64,000 nucleotides of DNA from Rhodamnia argentea (lineage: Eukaryota > Streptophyta > Magnoliopsida > Myrtales > Myrtaceae): the NCBI RefSeq assembly GCF_020921035.1, contig NC_063152.1:33896494-33960493 (forward strand), given 5' to 3'. The number at the start of each line of letters is the position of its first letter. The stretch's first letter is position 1. The notes beneath the pieces are model-generated. The model saw only the letters and a program-made list of their open reading frames with translations, had not been told where the DNA came from and did not search any database. Shown piece by piece: positions 1 to 12,211 of the stretch. The position numbers were made by a program, and so were the translations under genes.

Positions 1-290
1 TCTCTCACAAAATGGAAACAGAAGATCACCGGCTTTGATGTAAACAATGTCACATTTCAAGAGTTGGGCCTTTTGAAAATTGGAACTGAAGATTACTGGC
101 TCCCGCATAACCAACGTAGAACTCCGAGAGTCAATGCCTCATGCAATATAACATAGTATAGAAATGACAGATGAGATGAGAAGTAAGGGACAATAGCTGT
201 TAAAATTGAACTGAAGGTGACTGGCTTTGACATAACCAATGTAACACTCCAAGAGGTGACACCTTATGCAAAAGTGAAAAAAATTAAAAG
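1..290. repeat. Three imperfect copies of a ~65-70 bp unit
   Basis: Three related blocks lie near 10-62, 78-140 and 205-275. Each carries a match to 'gaactgaag.t.actggct', then a variant of 'cataaccaatgtaacactcc' and an 'aagag' run. The third and second are the most alike. No coding sense was found on either strand. The function is unknown; it may be a decayed minisatellite or the edge of a repeat beyond the window. A fragment resembling a Tourist-like MITE end ('ctccgtttgtttc') follows at about 321. Confidence 0.5.
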
Positions 291-810
291 ATGAGTCAAA
301 AGGAGGAGCGCAATAAGACTCCGTTTGTTTCACACAAAATAAATAGTTTATAAATAAACAAATTCTAAAAAACAATCACTCATATCGCTTGATATAATTA
401 ACCAAACAATTAATGTCTTATCATTTCAGTGAACATTTCTATATTTATCTGGTAAATATCCATCGTCACCTACTGTGAACCTAAGAAGGACAAACCAATC
501 CATAAACCTGTGGAGGATTAAGAACAACCAGCCATAAGCTATCGATAAACTCGGTTAATCGTTTGAAGCTTAAGTTAGCGAACCATTTGAAAGTTTAAGC
601 GACTAAAATATCAGATGTCAAACAGAAGAAAAAACTACAGAGTCAACACCTGCGTCAGATCAACGACGGCATATCAACAACTAAGCGAAAAATCTGCTCC
701 TAAATATTGGAACGGAAAGCAGATCATTTGAGCGGTCATAGCCTTGTCAGAAGTTTGAGGACTCAACATGGACGGGCAATGATTGCAGGAAGACTTGCTT
801 CCTCAAATAC

Positions 811-3800
811 TCATCTTCGTACTGAGCTGGAAATGCTTTTATCAGATAGCTGTGCCTCCAGAAACAAATCGCACGAAGTGGCCCACAATTCTCTGGCGAG
901 TTTGGCGTCGTATGAAAGTGAAGAAGAGCTGATAGTCCGGCCCTTCCCACCAAAGAAATACACGCCGGAAATTTCCTATATTTGCAAGACAGTTAGTTAA
1001 TGTGGCCATTAGTAAGCATTGTTCCAACGTGTAATAGCTGCTGCATAGGATTGATACCGCAGATTATCAGCATAGAAGGGAAATTCGAATCCAGAAATAC
1101 ATATTCTCATATCGTAAAGAGAATCAACAATAATGGAACTTACGTCAGAAGTTAGTGTGGCCTCAATTGAGGGTAAAATGAGAGAGACTCATTCAAGATG
1201 GTTTAGCTAAGTGAAGCACCAGTATATTAATGTTTTAGATCACCCTATTTAGTGGGAAAAAATCACTAACACCCATCGTATGAGGCGCTTGTTACCTATT
1301 CAGATGAAACCCAAGTGATTTCATCGCAGTCCCATCTAGCAAATAGCAGGGATTAAAGATTAATGATTGCAGTCAGAAAAACTCACTGGAGGGGCAAGGG
1401 CTGCATCCAGAATTGAGTTGACCGCACATTCAGGTGAATCCAAAAGGCCCATAGCAGTTAAAACTCCTAAAGCTGTGTAGGAAACGTAAGGGGGAACTTC
1501 TCGCATGATACTAGTTTTCACCACTCCAGGATCCACAGCACTGCAAATAAAAAAGAAACGGAAGAAAACGTCTCAATTTTGATGCCAGCATGTATTCATA
1601 CACAAAATTTTAGAGAAAGGCAATCTACATAGTCTAAAAACATCTTCCTGTTTATAATCATCTAGCATAATAGCTCTGATAACCAAACACCAGGTTCTTA
1701 ACTAGAAAGGGATCGGTCACGGAATTTTAGAAATTTCAAATTCAAGTATCATACAAACTTGGGTGAGATTACACTGTCCTACGAGAATGTGAATTCCAGA
1801 ATAGCAAATTGTTGATACATATCCAACGAGAATGTGAAATCCAGAGTAGCAGAATTGTTGATACATACACAATAGAAACATGACAGGAGCTTTCTGAGCG
1901 AAGCCGCCAATGAAGTTCATATGAGAATAGCAGAAGGCATACTGCAAACAAATAGGAAAATCTTACTAAAGTTGAGAAAAGATGCAGCATTTGCTTCTCA
2001 AATAGTGTTGTATCTTTCATTCTATCCTTTTCTTTTTGGTGCTGAGGCTTCTTGAATAAGATATTAAACTTACATTTCGAATAGCCATATATCCGTGAAC
2101 ATGGATATGGTTCCATCCCAAAGGAACTCTTCCCAGTAACACTTTCCTTGTCAAACTTCGTACCACGTACTGAAGAAGAGAAGGACCAAGGAAAAGGTAA
2201 TTTTAAATAAAGAATGAAAAACCACGACTCTAAACCTAGTACAACAAGTGCACTAAGCCACAAACTGCGAAAAGCAGATACTGCACAGCAAGAAACTACA
2301 AACAGACAAAACCAACTGTTTGACATCATTAAAGAGTTCCATAACTCAGACAATGAATGCAGCTTATTTCACCTTCTAGTTTTAGCTTGCTATTTCAGGC
2401 ACTGTTGAAGTCCTAGATGGACACTCTATTTAGTTCACTAATTGAACAAAAATTATGACACGCCAGAAAGGTCAGCAAGCCCAGGTTTCACAGAGAGCCT
2501 CCTTGCAGGCACAAGATGCATCAACCCAGGGCCACCAGCGGCGATCAACATTCCACGGGCCAAACATGCAATATAAATGGAAGCGCTTCTGATCACAAGG
2601 TGAGAGCATCTTACCACTTCGATGTGTGAAAGACGTGACATTGACTACCCGAGATGGAACAGGGCTGTTTCTGAGAAGTGGTAATAGATGCTTTGTCAGA
2701 AAGAATGCCCCCATGTAGTTTGTTGCCATCATCCTGGTGCAAAAGGACGTGGTGATAAGGCTCAACAGGATATCAGGCAACAATGCATTATCTAAGTCAG
2801 TAGAGATCACGCAGCAATGCATAGTGAAAAAGGGCATTTAGTAAATTCCATTCCAAAAGGAGACAATGGAAATTGGGGGAGATGCCACTTGCTACCGAGG
2901 CAACAAATTTCGGCAAGTAAACTATGAGTTGACAAGGTACATAGGAAAATCAAAATCACCGGAACATTAAGGGCGCGCATGTTAACACTTCTGGAAATGA
3001 ATTTATGCTCCGAAAGTGCGTCTAGAGCAGAAATCTGTTTGCTAATGCAGCTTCTGAAGAAAAAATCCGTTTAGTTGCACGACATTGCATTTCTACTTTT
3101 GAAGCAAATTTATACCTCGGAAGTTTTTTTTGAGCTAATTCCAGAAGTTAAAAAAATTTACTTTTCTTAAAGAAGTAGAAATCTTTCAACATCAATATCT
3201 CTCTCACTTCAGTCTTTTTTTCATTTTCAGCGCCTCTCTCTCCCAACCACACCTTCGCCCACCGCCCACCTCCGACCACAGCCCACCTCCCGCTGCAGCT
3301 GCCAGCCGCCACCGCCGCCCACTGCTGACCACCGCAGCATCGCCACCAACCACCGACCACCGCCGCCTACGCCCACCACCGACCTCCGCCGACCACCGCT
3401 CACCGAGTCACCATCTCCAACCGCCGGAGTAAAAAATAAATAATAATTTTTTATTTTAAAAAAAGAATAATATTTTTTTAATAATAAAATTTATTTTTTA
3501 AAGAAATTTAAAAAGTTAAAAATGAAGTAGAAATTTTTCGGCAGCCGATAATAATTTTTCATAGAAGGTCTTGTGTTAATAATATTCCCGAAGCAAAAAT
3601 TTTCAACTATTACCAAAAGAATTTCTCCGATCGTAAATCAACTTTTGGAGCAGAAGTTAATTTCTAAAGTAGAAGTGTGTCATGTGCGCCCTAAACTTTC
3701 CATTTGGATATTGACGGCAGTACTAGCATTACTTATTTAGAAATTAGAAGACACGCATCATCATTTGCAAAAACTAAAACAACAGAATATATAATCTCCA

Positions 3801-5788
3801 CAGCAACTGGTGTAGTGTTTAAATTGCCAAATGTTTAGATATTTGAAAAAGAATAACGAACAAAAATTCCCATGGCAATAAGATAATTACTCATCAAAGC
3901 CTTCAGCTGTAATTCTGCAGGATGTTGCCAATATTCCAGCATTATTTATCAGAAGTTGGACCGAAGCATGCATATTTGATTCCAAGAGCCATTGCTCAAG
4001 GCAGCATCTGAAGTGTAAGATTGATTGGATAGATGATATGTCAACTTGAAAAGCTTTAAGATGGGCATCCTTATTGTGTCTACAAATCTCTGCCACTCTC
4101 TGTGACCCAAAAACAACAATCATCTAGAGCATCGTGTAGATGAAAGAATGGATGCTGCACAATAAGTACCTTTGACAACCGATGAGCAGACCGTCCAACT
4201 GCAGAGAGAGCATGAATTTCAGTCAAATAATTGTACCTGCGTGGATCAAACTCATTCTTCTTGTAACAAAGAAAATATGCATTTTGCATTATTCTAAGGA
4301 CAACAGTCATTCATACATTGTTTGTCTAGTCAAGTCATTGACAAGCTTTTCTCTTTGCTTGAATCACCAAGTAAAGACCAGAGAACATTAATATATCGAC
4401 CCATAACTCTTCCTATGAGAGCATTCATCATGGGCTGGTTGTGGCATTTATGTAGACAGCCTATTTTTTCCTTTTTGCCCAACATAACTATTGTTAATCA
4501 CTTCTCAACATAATACTCACTGGGCTTCAAAAAGGCTAGATAAAGGTAGAGCTGGCACAACATGTAAATTCTTTACAAAATTCACGCTGAAGGGAGTGTC
4601 ATCGTCATCCTTTCTTGTGATAACTAATTACAAGTAATGTCTGATTCAATTGACACCTAAGTACTTTTTTTCCTTCTTTTGGGGTTTGGGTTGGGGGAAG
4701 AGAATCAGAATCTGAATATTTTAATTGTCCGCACAGTGTCAGAGCCAGAAATCTGGATTTGGGGGGGAGCAATATTTATAGCACAACTCACTTTAACTTT
4801 CAATAGTACGACAATGTATATGTGAAAAAGGAAAAAATTTAAATACATTAAACTTCACAACTCACTTTATTTGTGTTCATGAAGGATTTTTGAACGCCAA
4901 GTTAAATAGAAACGAAAAAAGAGTCAATCAAAATTTATGTTTAATCAACACAATCTTTCGAATAATGAAATTCCATATTTATAGATATACGTTGGTTTTG
5001 CTTTAACATAAAACCTCAAACTTATTGGTGATTTAACCTGATGGTTACTCGCTACAGCTTATTCTACTTTGCTACGATTGTTGGAAAGGAGGTTTCATTC
5101 AATATCGTTCCTGCCAATTGAGAAAAACTAAATATCATATCTGTGTTATAAAAAACTAGTGCAAAAAATATTATTTTGAATAAGGTTTTGATTAATTGGA
5201 GTTCAATTTGGGCGAGGGTTGGGGTTTTGGTTTTGGGGGGGTTTTGGGGTGGTGTATGGGACGGGGTGTTTGTTTCAAATGGCACAATGACCAAGCACAT
5301 TGTACTGTCAATTATCATCAAGACGATCAAGCACAAGCAATCAAAGAAAATCCAAGCATGGGGTTGGACTAAGCGCTGCTATATCCATATCAAAGGAATG
5401 AGGAGGACACACAACAGACTGCAACATTACCAAGGACAACAGTGAAACCTTCTTTTGAAAGAGCATAAGCAGCAGCTGCCCCCAAACCAGATGTAGCCTG
5501 CAGGTAAAAGCCAGAGAAATCTCTCAGTACATTAGGATAATCTAATTCAGGACACTTGCTACTAGCAAAAGAAATCCGTCTTACGCCAGTGATAATGCAG
5601 AGAGGTCTCACAGGAACTCCTACAACGGCATTTCGAGGGTACGAAACAATTCGACCAAAAAGACCATGGCTATAGAATTGCAAGTATGAGGCCAACAAAG
5701 AAAACGTCCAAAGTACCGCCATTATCCAAAAGTCTACCGTACAAATGAAACGAACAGCCTCAACCAGCTCCTTCGACATTAATCCCAT
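811..5788 (-). CDS. FEY: Short-chain dehydrogenase/reductase, FEY (FOREVER YOUNG)-like
   Basis: This is an NAD(P)-dependent SDR-family oxidoreductase of the plant FEY group, which is linked in Arabidopsis to leaf and meristem development; its substrate is not known to me. Nine exons were read on the minus strand: 5788-5585, 5497-5431, 4198-4170, 4099-3891, 2733-2615, 2169-2074, 1941-1869, 1540-1387 and 975-811. All introns are GT/AG, and the exons total 1116 nt (371 residues), close to the usual length. A hydrophobic N-terminal segment (about 15-40) precedes the cofactor motif TGATSGLG (67-74). LLINNAG follows in exon 4, and the catalytic YxxxK is Tyr237-Lys241. The start is the first ATG in the frame. 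A 'ccaattcag' acceptor 30 nt upstream and a possible non-coding exon ending near 8263 suggest a 5' UTR intron that would contain the 6560-7875 transposon; this last point is inference. No breaks were seen in the coding sequence. Confidence 0.93.
2971..3691. mobile_element. PIF/Harbinger-type MITE in FEY intron 4
   Basis: Terminal inverted repeats begin GGGCGCGCATG on the left, with a matching GGGCGCACATGA on the reverse complement of the right end. They continue imperfectly through 'acacttct' and the 'gctcc.aaag' block. The element is flanked by TAA on both sides (2968-2970 and 3692-3694), the 3-bp duplication typical of PIF/Harbinger. Its interior has a CCACCGCC-rich segment (about 3240-3420) between AT-rich tracts and no transposase, so it is non-autonomous. 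It lies wholly inside the intron between 2734 and 3890. Confidence 0.72.
4690..5370. mobile_element. Probable transposon-derived insert in FEY intron 2
   Basis: The second FEY intron (4199-5430) is unusually long. It contains a G-rich block at about 4755-4775 ('gagccagaaatctggatt' then a G run) and a second G/T-rich block near 5208-5265, with AT-rich DNA between. Such G-run ends preceded by 'gagccaga' are common at plant element termini. No target duplication or coding remnant could be defined, so family and limits are uncertain. Confidence 0.3.
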
Positions 5789-6559
5789 TTTTCCACCACA
5801 GAGTTCTTACCTGAATTGGCAAAGTCAAAACAAGGACAAACCAAATTCAAGATACTGATACATCCAAAAGAAAAGTATAAGCGCACGGTAAATTCTTGAA
5901 GTTTATTGGATTAGGCAGTGGAAACTCGAATTTAAAGCAAGCAAATGTCACAATTAGGTACAGTAGAGACACAATCTAGGGAGAAAACATGCACCCTTAC
6001 ATGACCTTAAGTGCAGTAAAATGAGTGCTTACTTATTTGACAGTTAGAGTTGAAACCTTGGTCTTCAGCCTACATGAAAAGTTCAAGTAAGTTCAAGTGA
6101 GGTAAGAACTAGGCAAATCTCACTATGTGACCGGAAATCAACTGACTTCAGGTGTACTTTGAAAGTTTTTTTTTTTTCGTCTGGGGGAGATGAACAATAC
6201 AGGGTTTAATGTTCTAGTTCGTAAATTCTGTGACCTTTTCATTGTCATGTATGAATGCCAGGTTCCCTATTGTTTAGAATATACAGGTCTGAAATGTCCT
6301 ACTGCCACCTCATCTCCCCACCATAGCGAACAGAGACATGGGTCAAGGAATCAAATGTTAAATCCAGTCTAGTACACCATCAAAATTAAGATTCACAGAG
6401 ATAGCAAATACTATACCAGGCTCCAGACCTTCCACATCAAAGCTTGACATTTACTCACCCTCAATCACGTTTGCAACACACGCAGCTATATAATTATCAT
6501 ATACCAGCAGAATTCCTCAAATTCCATACAAGTCAAACGGAGCTACACCCACGTCACAG

Positions 6560-7875
6560 CTATGTTACACAGACACGGGACACGACACGACACGACGCGC
6601 CGACACGTGAATTCTCAAAAAATAGAAAATTCCGACACGTTAGGACACGTTTTATATTATATGTATATTTTTATATATGCATGATAAATTATAGTTTTTA
6701 TAATTTCAACAATAATATATCATGATGCCGAAACTAGAGATATGCACAGAAGAGTAGAAGACAAAGACACCAGTTGAACATACAAAAAAGTGTTGCATAT
6801 CAAAAGTGTTTCAATACACTCATGTCGATACATCACCATTGAAAAACTTAAGCTTTTTAGTTTTTCTTTCATTTTGAACAAACTCAATATGGTTTTGAGA
6901 TCTCTAAGAGTTGTTGCCCACCCAGACCATTGAAGGTTCTTATAAATGGCTCGAACAGCAATTTAACAGACCGATTTAATGGATCCAGCACAGGCTTGGG
7001 TCTTCGAAAGGATGAAGCTGTTTACTATCAAACCTCGCAGACAGTTTTCTATCAACATACAAAGAGGCCCCCAAAATAGATATCAAACATAACCAGCAAA
7101 TACAAAATGAGCTCCAGTAAAATTAACGTAGGTTATGACCGAAGTATCTAATTAACGTAGATTATGACCAGCAACCAGCTTGGGTCTTTGACAGCAATTC
7201 AAGAAACGGTGGAATCAAAAAAACATAGAACAGTAAAATTAAGTGGGGGAGAGACATGAGTGTACGCGATTCGCAGGCCAAGATGATGGTGCGAGCAGAG
7301 GAAATCCAAAACCCCGTCTCGAGCAGAGGCGCGAGCAGAGGAGGGGGAGCAGAGGAGATCCAAAACCCCTGTCTCGAGCAGAGGCGCGAGCAGAGGAGTG
7401 ATGCCTTGACGCGGCACGGCGAGAGCAGACGCGCGAACAGAGGCTGGCGATCGAGGCAGCGAGCTGAGATGTGAGCAAAAGCTAGTCTACAGTCGCAAGA
7501 GGGAGAGGGAGAGGCCGGCGCGAGCAAAAGCCGGCAATGCGAGCCGGCGACGGTGGCGAGTCGCGAGAGGCAGAGGCCAGTGTACACTCCACAATCGCGA
7601 GAGGGAGAGAGAGAGAGAGAGAGAGAGAGGTGAGTCGGGCGACTGAGAGGGGACAATTAGAAATTAGGTCAAAATTGGGTATTTTGGCTATTTTAACGTC
7701 GGACACGCGAGCCCTCGCGTGTCCGTGTGTTTGACTGCGAGTCCGGACTCAGACACGCGTTGACCACGTGTCTGAGAAGAGTCCGGCGGTGTCCCAGCGT
7801 GTCGGACACGTGTCCGAGTCCGACACTTGTCCGACATGGAAAATTTTTGAAAAACTACGAGCCCGTGTAACATAG
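6560..7875. mobile_element. Non-autonomous TIR transposon with 8-bp target duplication
   Basis: The element begins CTATGTTACAC and its right end, reverse complemented, begins CTATGTTACACGGG. It is bounded by identical 8-bp direct repeats CGTCACAG at 6552-6559 and 7876-7883. Eight bases fits hAT-like superfamilies, but the CTATG terminus is not a textbook hAT end. Sub-terminal regions are dense in short GACACG/CGTGTC words on both sides. The middle has two copies of a ~55-bp GAGCAGAGGCGCG-type unit (7291-7396) and a GA tract (7601-7628). No transposase is visible. A much older relative lies at 42460-42860. Confidence 0.8.
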
Positions 7876-8640
7876 CGTCACAGATGGACGCATTCTCTAT
7901 CAAACATTAAATAATCACACCACCACGCCCCCCCCAAAACAAAATCATCAGCTCAACGTCCTCACGATGTAAAAACTGTTCAAAAGATCCCAACAAGTTT
8001 TTCGCCAATAGTCAACCTTTATGTCAGCTCAAGCTTGCTCAATCCCTAATAATGTACCCCCACGAAGCGTGCTCTTAGAGGCAGTTTGTCAAACACTTCG
8101 GAGCTATTGAAACTCTGGGAAGAGCTTTGCACCATCCCGGTGCACATGGGCATCATGGAAAAACAGAAACCTGTAGAAGCAATTCGCAGACGCTCGTGCA
8201 GATCAGTGTAGAACTATCGCAACGAAACGAGAAGGGTTTCACCAGAAACGAAAGGCACTCACAGGGCATGTGCAGTGCCGAAGGAAGGATGGTAAGAGAC
8301 GGGTCCTTGCGAGCGCGATCGAGTACCGTCGTATCGAGGAGCCTCGACTCGAGAAAGCTCTGATCGAAACCAGCAGAGGCTCAGATTGATTCTAGCAAAA
8401 ATCCAAGCTTTCCAAAAGTTAAAGCCAGGACGAGGAGTATCCGATTCTTGAAAAATCAAATCTATAATAATAAAACGAAAATCTTACCCGCGAACGTGCA
8501 TGGGACCGATCAAATTTTACACGTCAATAACAGAATTGCGACATGTCATCCTGTAAATGAAAGTCGTATGCCACATTTGCGTGACGTATGCTGTAACTTC
8601 GTTTCGTAAATGTCGAGATTAGCAATAATTTTGTCTGATA
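7876..8640. other. Intergenic stretch; possible FEY 5' UTR exon
   Basis: No protein gene is supported. On the minus strand a candidate splice donor (CCCT then GTGAGTGCC) falls at about 8262. A stretch of moderate GC lies upstream of it (8263-8450), consistent with a non-coding first exon of the FEY gene. This is a guess from one donor and one acceptor; transcript data would be needed. Confidence 0.2.
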
Positions 8641-8644
8641 TATC

Positions 8645-8800
8645 GAAGTCTAGGCACCTTGGGGATGACCCTCGAGTGAACGCGGGGGAGTGGTCGGGCC
8701 CCGCTACTGCCTTTATCATTAAGCGTGAGGGGCCTTCGCTCAAGCTTTCTAGGCGCGATTGGGCCGCTGCGTTAATATTTTTTTTATTTGTCTATCGAAT
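8645..8800. repeat. Dispersed repeat, copy 1 (related to 15850-16260)
   Basis: The segment holds 'ccctcgagtgaacgcggg' followed by 'ggagtggtcgggcc', and further on 'gcgcgattgggccgctgcg'. Diverged versions of the same words, in the same order, occur at 15850-16260. The shared order indicates a common repeat family. No ends, target duplication or coding capacity could be defined. Confidence 0.4.
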
Positions 8801-9175
8801 TGTTGACTTGGGATTGCATGTTCAAATTTCTCATTTCGGTAAAGCCATGCTTATAATTCAATGATGTTAACTAATGGTTGATGATGACAGTCTCGATGAG
8901 ATGTGAAAAATAATGGAATAAAGTGAACTTGGGAAAAAAATAGTTAGAGGATCAAATCACACGAACTACTTAGCCAAACCATTCATTAAGTGGGGAACCA
9001 AGGAGAACTAACATGACAACTAACCAGCAGCATTGACATTTTATGTACATGGGGAATTTTTCTTACACAATTACCACAGGTGGATCCTGGCTAATTGCAA
9101 TTAATCTATCCCGGCGAAACAGGTGGGTTTCGCTCCAGAGCTATTGAGGACACGGCCACCCTTATCGTCCAAAGC

Positions 9176-10075
9176 TTATCCTCCGATCCTCCGGCGCGGC
9201 GGCTCAACCTCGTAGCCTTTGAGCTTCACGGCTGTGTATGTCACAGCACCAGCTATGGCCCCAAGTGGAGGAGCCACCATGAACATCCACAACCCTCTGT
9301 AATTTCCTGCGGCCACGACCGGGCCGAGAGTCCTCACGGGGTCCAAGGAGCCGCCGGTCGACATCCTGTATATCCCGGGAACAACGTTAAAGAACATTAC
9401 GAAAGCTAAAATTCTGCATAAAGGGTCGATACTTGCACAAAGATAAGTACCTATGATAGCAATTCTTACCCCGTTACAAGAATGCCAAGCGGCACTGTTG
9501 CTCCAATGGCAATACCCGCCAAATCTCCCACCTAATTAAAAAACGAACGCATGATTATATCAATCTATGTGAAATGGATACATGCCGTACATAAAATGCA
9601 AGGAGTACAGGCACAGGAAGGGTCGATATGCAGCACTGCAACGACATACCGTGCGAGCTTCGGTCGCCACCGCGATGATCACAAACATGAGAATGAAAGT
9701 GGCGAGAAACTCGAGAGCAAACGCCTGTCCAATATCCACCGAAGGCACTGTGACGCGGCCGTTGGCCAAGGGTTGGAAAACGCCCTTGAGGACGTACGAA
9801 GCGCACACCGAGCCCGTGACCTGCGCGGCGATGTAGCCAAGCACTTAGATCCACGGAAAGTGCCGAATCACTGCGAGGTTGATCGTCACAGATGGGTTCA
9901 GATGGGCTCCCGATATGTGACTGATCGAGAAAACTAGGATCATCACGGCCAGTCTGGCGCACGCAGCGTTCCCGAGCAATGTCTCTACTCTGCCGTACTT
10001 TTGGTTCACGATGGGCCCAGCCACCGTGCAAAGTATTAAGAAGAAGGTTCCGACGAATTCTACTCCGACCAACAT
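9176..10075 (-). pseudogene. NIP5;1-type aquaporin, decayed (exons 2-4)
   Basis: The normal protein would be a nodulin-26-like intrinsic protein of the NIP5;1 class, a plasma-membrane boric acid/water channel. Minus-strand exons 10075-9650, 9531-9470 and 9365-9176 have good donors and acceptors with phases that join. The translation follows the family from 'GVEFVGTF' through 'GNAACA', 'HISGAHLNPS' and 'VGDLAGIAIGAT' to 'DPVRTLGP'. The first pore motif NPS is the NIP5;1 form; the second should be NPV but reads DPV. An in-frame TAA interrupts the frame just after 'HFPWI' (about 9845-9847). The 'STGH' expected before the first pore motif reads 'SISH'. No AG acceptor in the right phase precedes the first of these exons. 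A possible exon 1 lies at 12212-12385. Apart from the stop the frame is well kept, so decay looks recent. Confidence 0.82.
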
Positions 10076-10129
10076 CGCTTATGTAAATCTAAACGAGAAA
10101 TTCCATCCTCTCTCTCTTTTTCGGTTTCA

Positions 10130-11140
10130 CTCACTATGAAAAAGGTAAGAGAACGTTGGTTTCTTAGATGTTGGGGTTTCCTTTGTGGCTTGGATTTGGC
10201 CTTTTGCTGCAACTCCTGCCTTTTTGCTCCTGCTGGTGTCTGTTTGTTTTTTCCTTTTGTTCCTTTTTATTCTCCCCAGTTGTATCTGCTAGTGGTTCTA
10301 GTTTGGTTTAGTTTTTGGTTTGGCTTTCTGCTAGGCCCTGTTCTCCTTTGTTTTTCCTGATGGCCCCTCATTGTATCCGCTTTTTGGTCTGTTGCTGCAC
10401 CTTTGGAACTGATCTGCTGCTGCTTTTTACTGCTAATGAGTTTACTAACCTCGTCTGCTGCTGCTCCTGGCTCATCTACTGGTGCTGCACAACGGGAGCT
10501 ATTCTTCGACGGATGCTCTCCTCGGTTGGCGCTGCTGGAAACTCTACTTCTACGCTCACCTGCCTCTGCACTACCACTGCTTCTTCACCCTTCTTGCTTC
10601 TGCTACTACCTTCTTCAACATGCTTGCTCGTTCTGTTGGATTTTCATGCCGTTCTCCGCCGAAGTCACTCAGGAGCTGCTCGGGTTCCCCTACTTGCTTG
10701 GATGTCAACTTTGAACACCGCCTTTGTTGCTTCATTGACTTTTTGCTGCTGCGGTGCTCTTCCAAAGACCCATGGAGTCCTTGTCTACTGCTGCCGAACT
10801 ACTGCTGCCGACTCCTCCAGAAGTTGCCTTTCACCTTTGTACTTTGTGTTCTCCTCATTATGTCCAGCTTTGCTTGTTTTTTGGGTTTTGGTGGTCGTCA
10901 TTTTGGTTTAGCCGCTGTTTGGCTCTTGTTTTATATCTACTTGCCTCGTTGGCACTTGTTTGTACTACCCCCTTAGCTTAGTTATATTTTGCGGCTGGTT
11001 CACCGCTGAACTCCCTATGTCACACTCAGTGCCATATCGAGTTCATGGTTTTTTGTGTCCGGCATCTTTTGTACCTAGCACTTTTGAAAGATCAATACAT
11101 ACTTACCTTACCAAAAATATATATATATATATATGAGAAC
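10130..11140 (+). mobile_element. LINE-like 3' tail ending in a (TA)n tract
   Basis: This is a pyrimidine-rich, CTGCTG-studded kilobase with long but low-complexity open frames. It ends with 'gatcaatacatacttacc', a short A run and then (TA)n at 11119-11139. Plant L1-type LINEs often end in a 'ttacttacc'-like word followed by A-rich or simple repeats. I therefore read it as the 3' untranslated tail of a 5'-truncated LINE. No reverse transcriptase or endonuclease motif is visible. It lies in the putative first intron of the decayed NIP gene. Confidence 0.4.
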
Positions 11141-11270
11141 TATTCTTATAGTGAAAATTCTCATTATAGTATTGACTTTCCAGCTATATATATTTGGCCA
11201 CATAAATGGGACTAGGCTTAAATATGTTTGAGTTACTAAAGCTCAATTTGAATGGTGCATTAAATACAAG

Positions 11271-11583
11271 AAATAAGTGTATTGAAAGTCCTAAAATTTA
11301 TCATCGAAGTATAATTAAGTCCTAAAAACTTTTTAAAAGTGCAATCAAGTCCTAAAACTTATCACGAACAATTAAGTCCTAAAACTTTTAAGAAGTGAAA
11401 TTAACGGAAGTACTTGATTTCACCAATTTGATAAGTTTTAGGACCCGTTGCACTTTTCGAAAAAAAAAATTAACTCAATTGTACTTTCCGACAAGTTTAA
11501 GGACTTAATGCTCTTTTTGAAAGTTTTAAGACTCAATTACATTTTTGTAGCAAATATTAGGATTTTCAATGCACTTATCCCCA
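11271..11583. mobile_element. MITE with long inverted arms
   Basis: The left arm reads 'aataagtgtattgaaagtcc' and the right arm, reverse complemented, 'gataagtgcattgaaaatcc'. Both continue through repeated 'taattaagtcctaaaa' and 'cttaaaacttt' words for over 100 bp. The whole 0.3 kb could fold on itself. No coding capacity or clear target duplication was seen. Confidence 0.6.
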
Positions 11584-11697
11584 AATATAACTAGTAATTG
11601 TAATCACGGGGTGATTTTTGACCAAGATCATTTTATGCTACAACAGCTAGCAAGCCTATCTAATCTTTACGGATCTTCGCGGTTGATTGGGTTTACC

Positions 11698-12206
11698 AAA
11701 GAGGTGAGCAAATCGGACCACCCCGACCGAACCAGGACCGGTGGTCCGATTCCCGGTTCTAGAGGGTGATGGTCCGGTTCGCGGTTCTTACAATTGAAAT
11801 CAGTAGCCGAGTGATCCGATTTATGGTTCCGAGGGCATAAAATCGGACCAAACCGCCCAAACCGGACCGGTTGAATGTTTTTTTGCTAGAGATATGACTA
11901 TCTTACCGCATGATAGGACATTACGCTTTTGACTGTGAATTGGTGCCCTACAAGGAGGAGGATTTCAAAACTGATGAGGGGAGGTTGTTTGGCTCCTGAC
12001 TGAAGGCTGAGGTGAGTAGTAAAAGCCCATTTTGGAAGATATTTCATGGCAAAGGCACTACGGAAGAGGAGTAGTCCCGGAGACAATCGTACAATCTGAG
12101 CAGATGGTTATATATGAAGAGCAAGAATCCAGCTCTATCCAGCAATCTTACTAATTTCTTGGAACCATCCGGGAACCGGACTGGACCGGGAACCGATCAC
12201 CCCTAA
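11698..12206. mobile_element. hAT-like non-autonomous element at a splice donor
   Basis: The ends are inverted: 'gaggtgagcaaatcggaccac' on the left, and 'taggggtgatcggttcccgg' as the reverse complement of the right. The GGTGAGC-plus-'cggttcc' pattern is typical of plant hAT MITEs. Flanks share TTTACC (11692-11697 and 12207-12212), probably the conserved part of an 8-bp duplication. The right-hand copy is also the GT splice donor of the exon at 12212-12385. The centre (11890-12130) is not obviously repetitive and may be captured sequence. Confidence 0.65.
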
Positions 12207-12211
12207 TTTAC

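Noticed and set aside
10315-10911. 198-codon frame rich in Cys, Leu and Ser
   Set aside because: It results from CTG/CTT-rich low-complexity sequence in the LINE-like tail; other frames are equally open and none has a domain.
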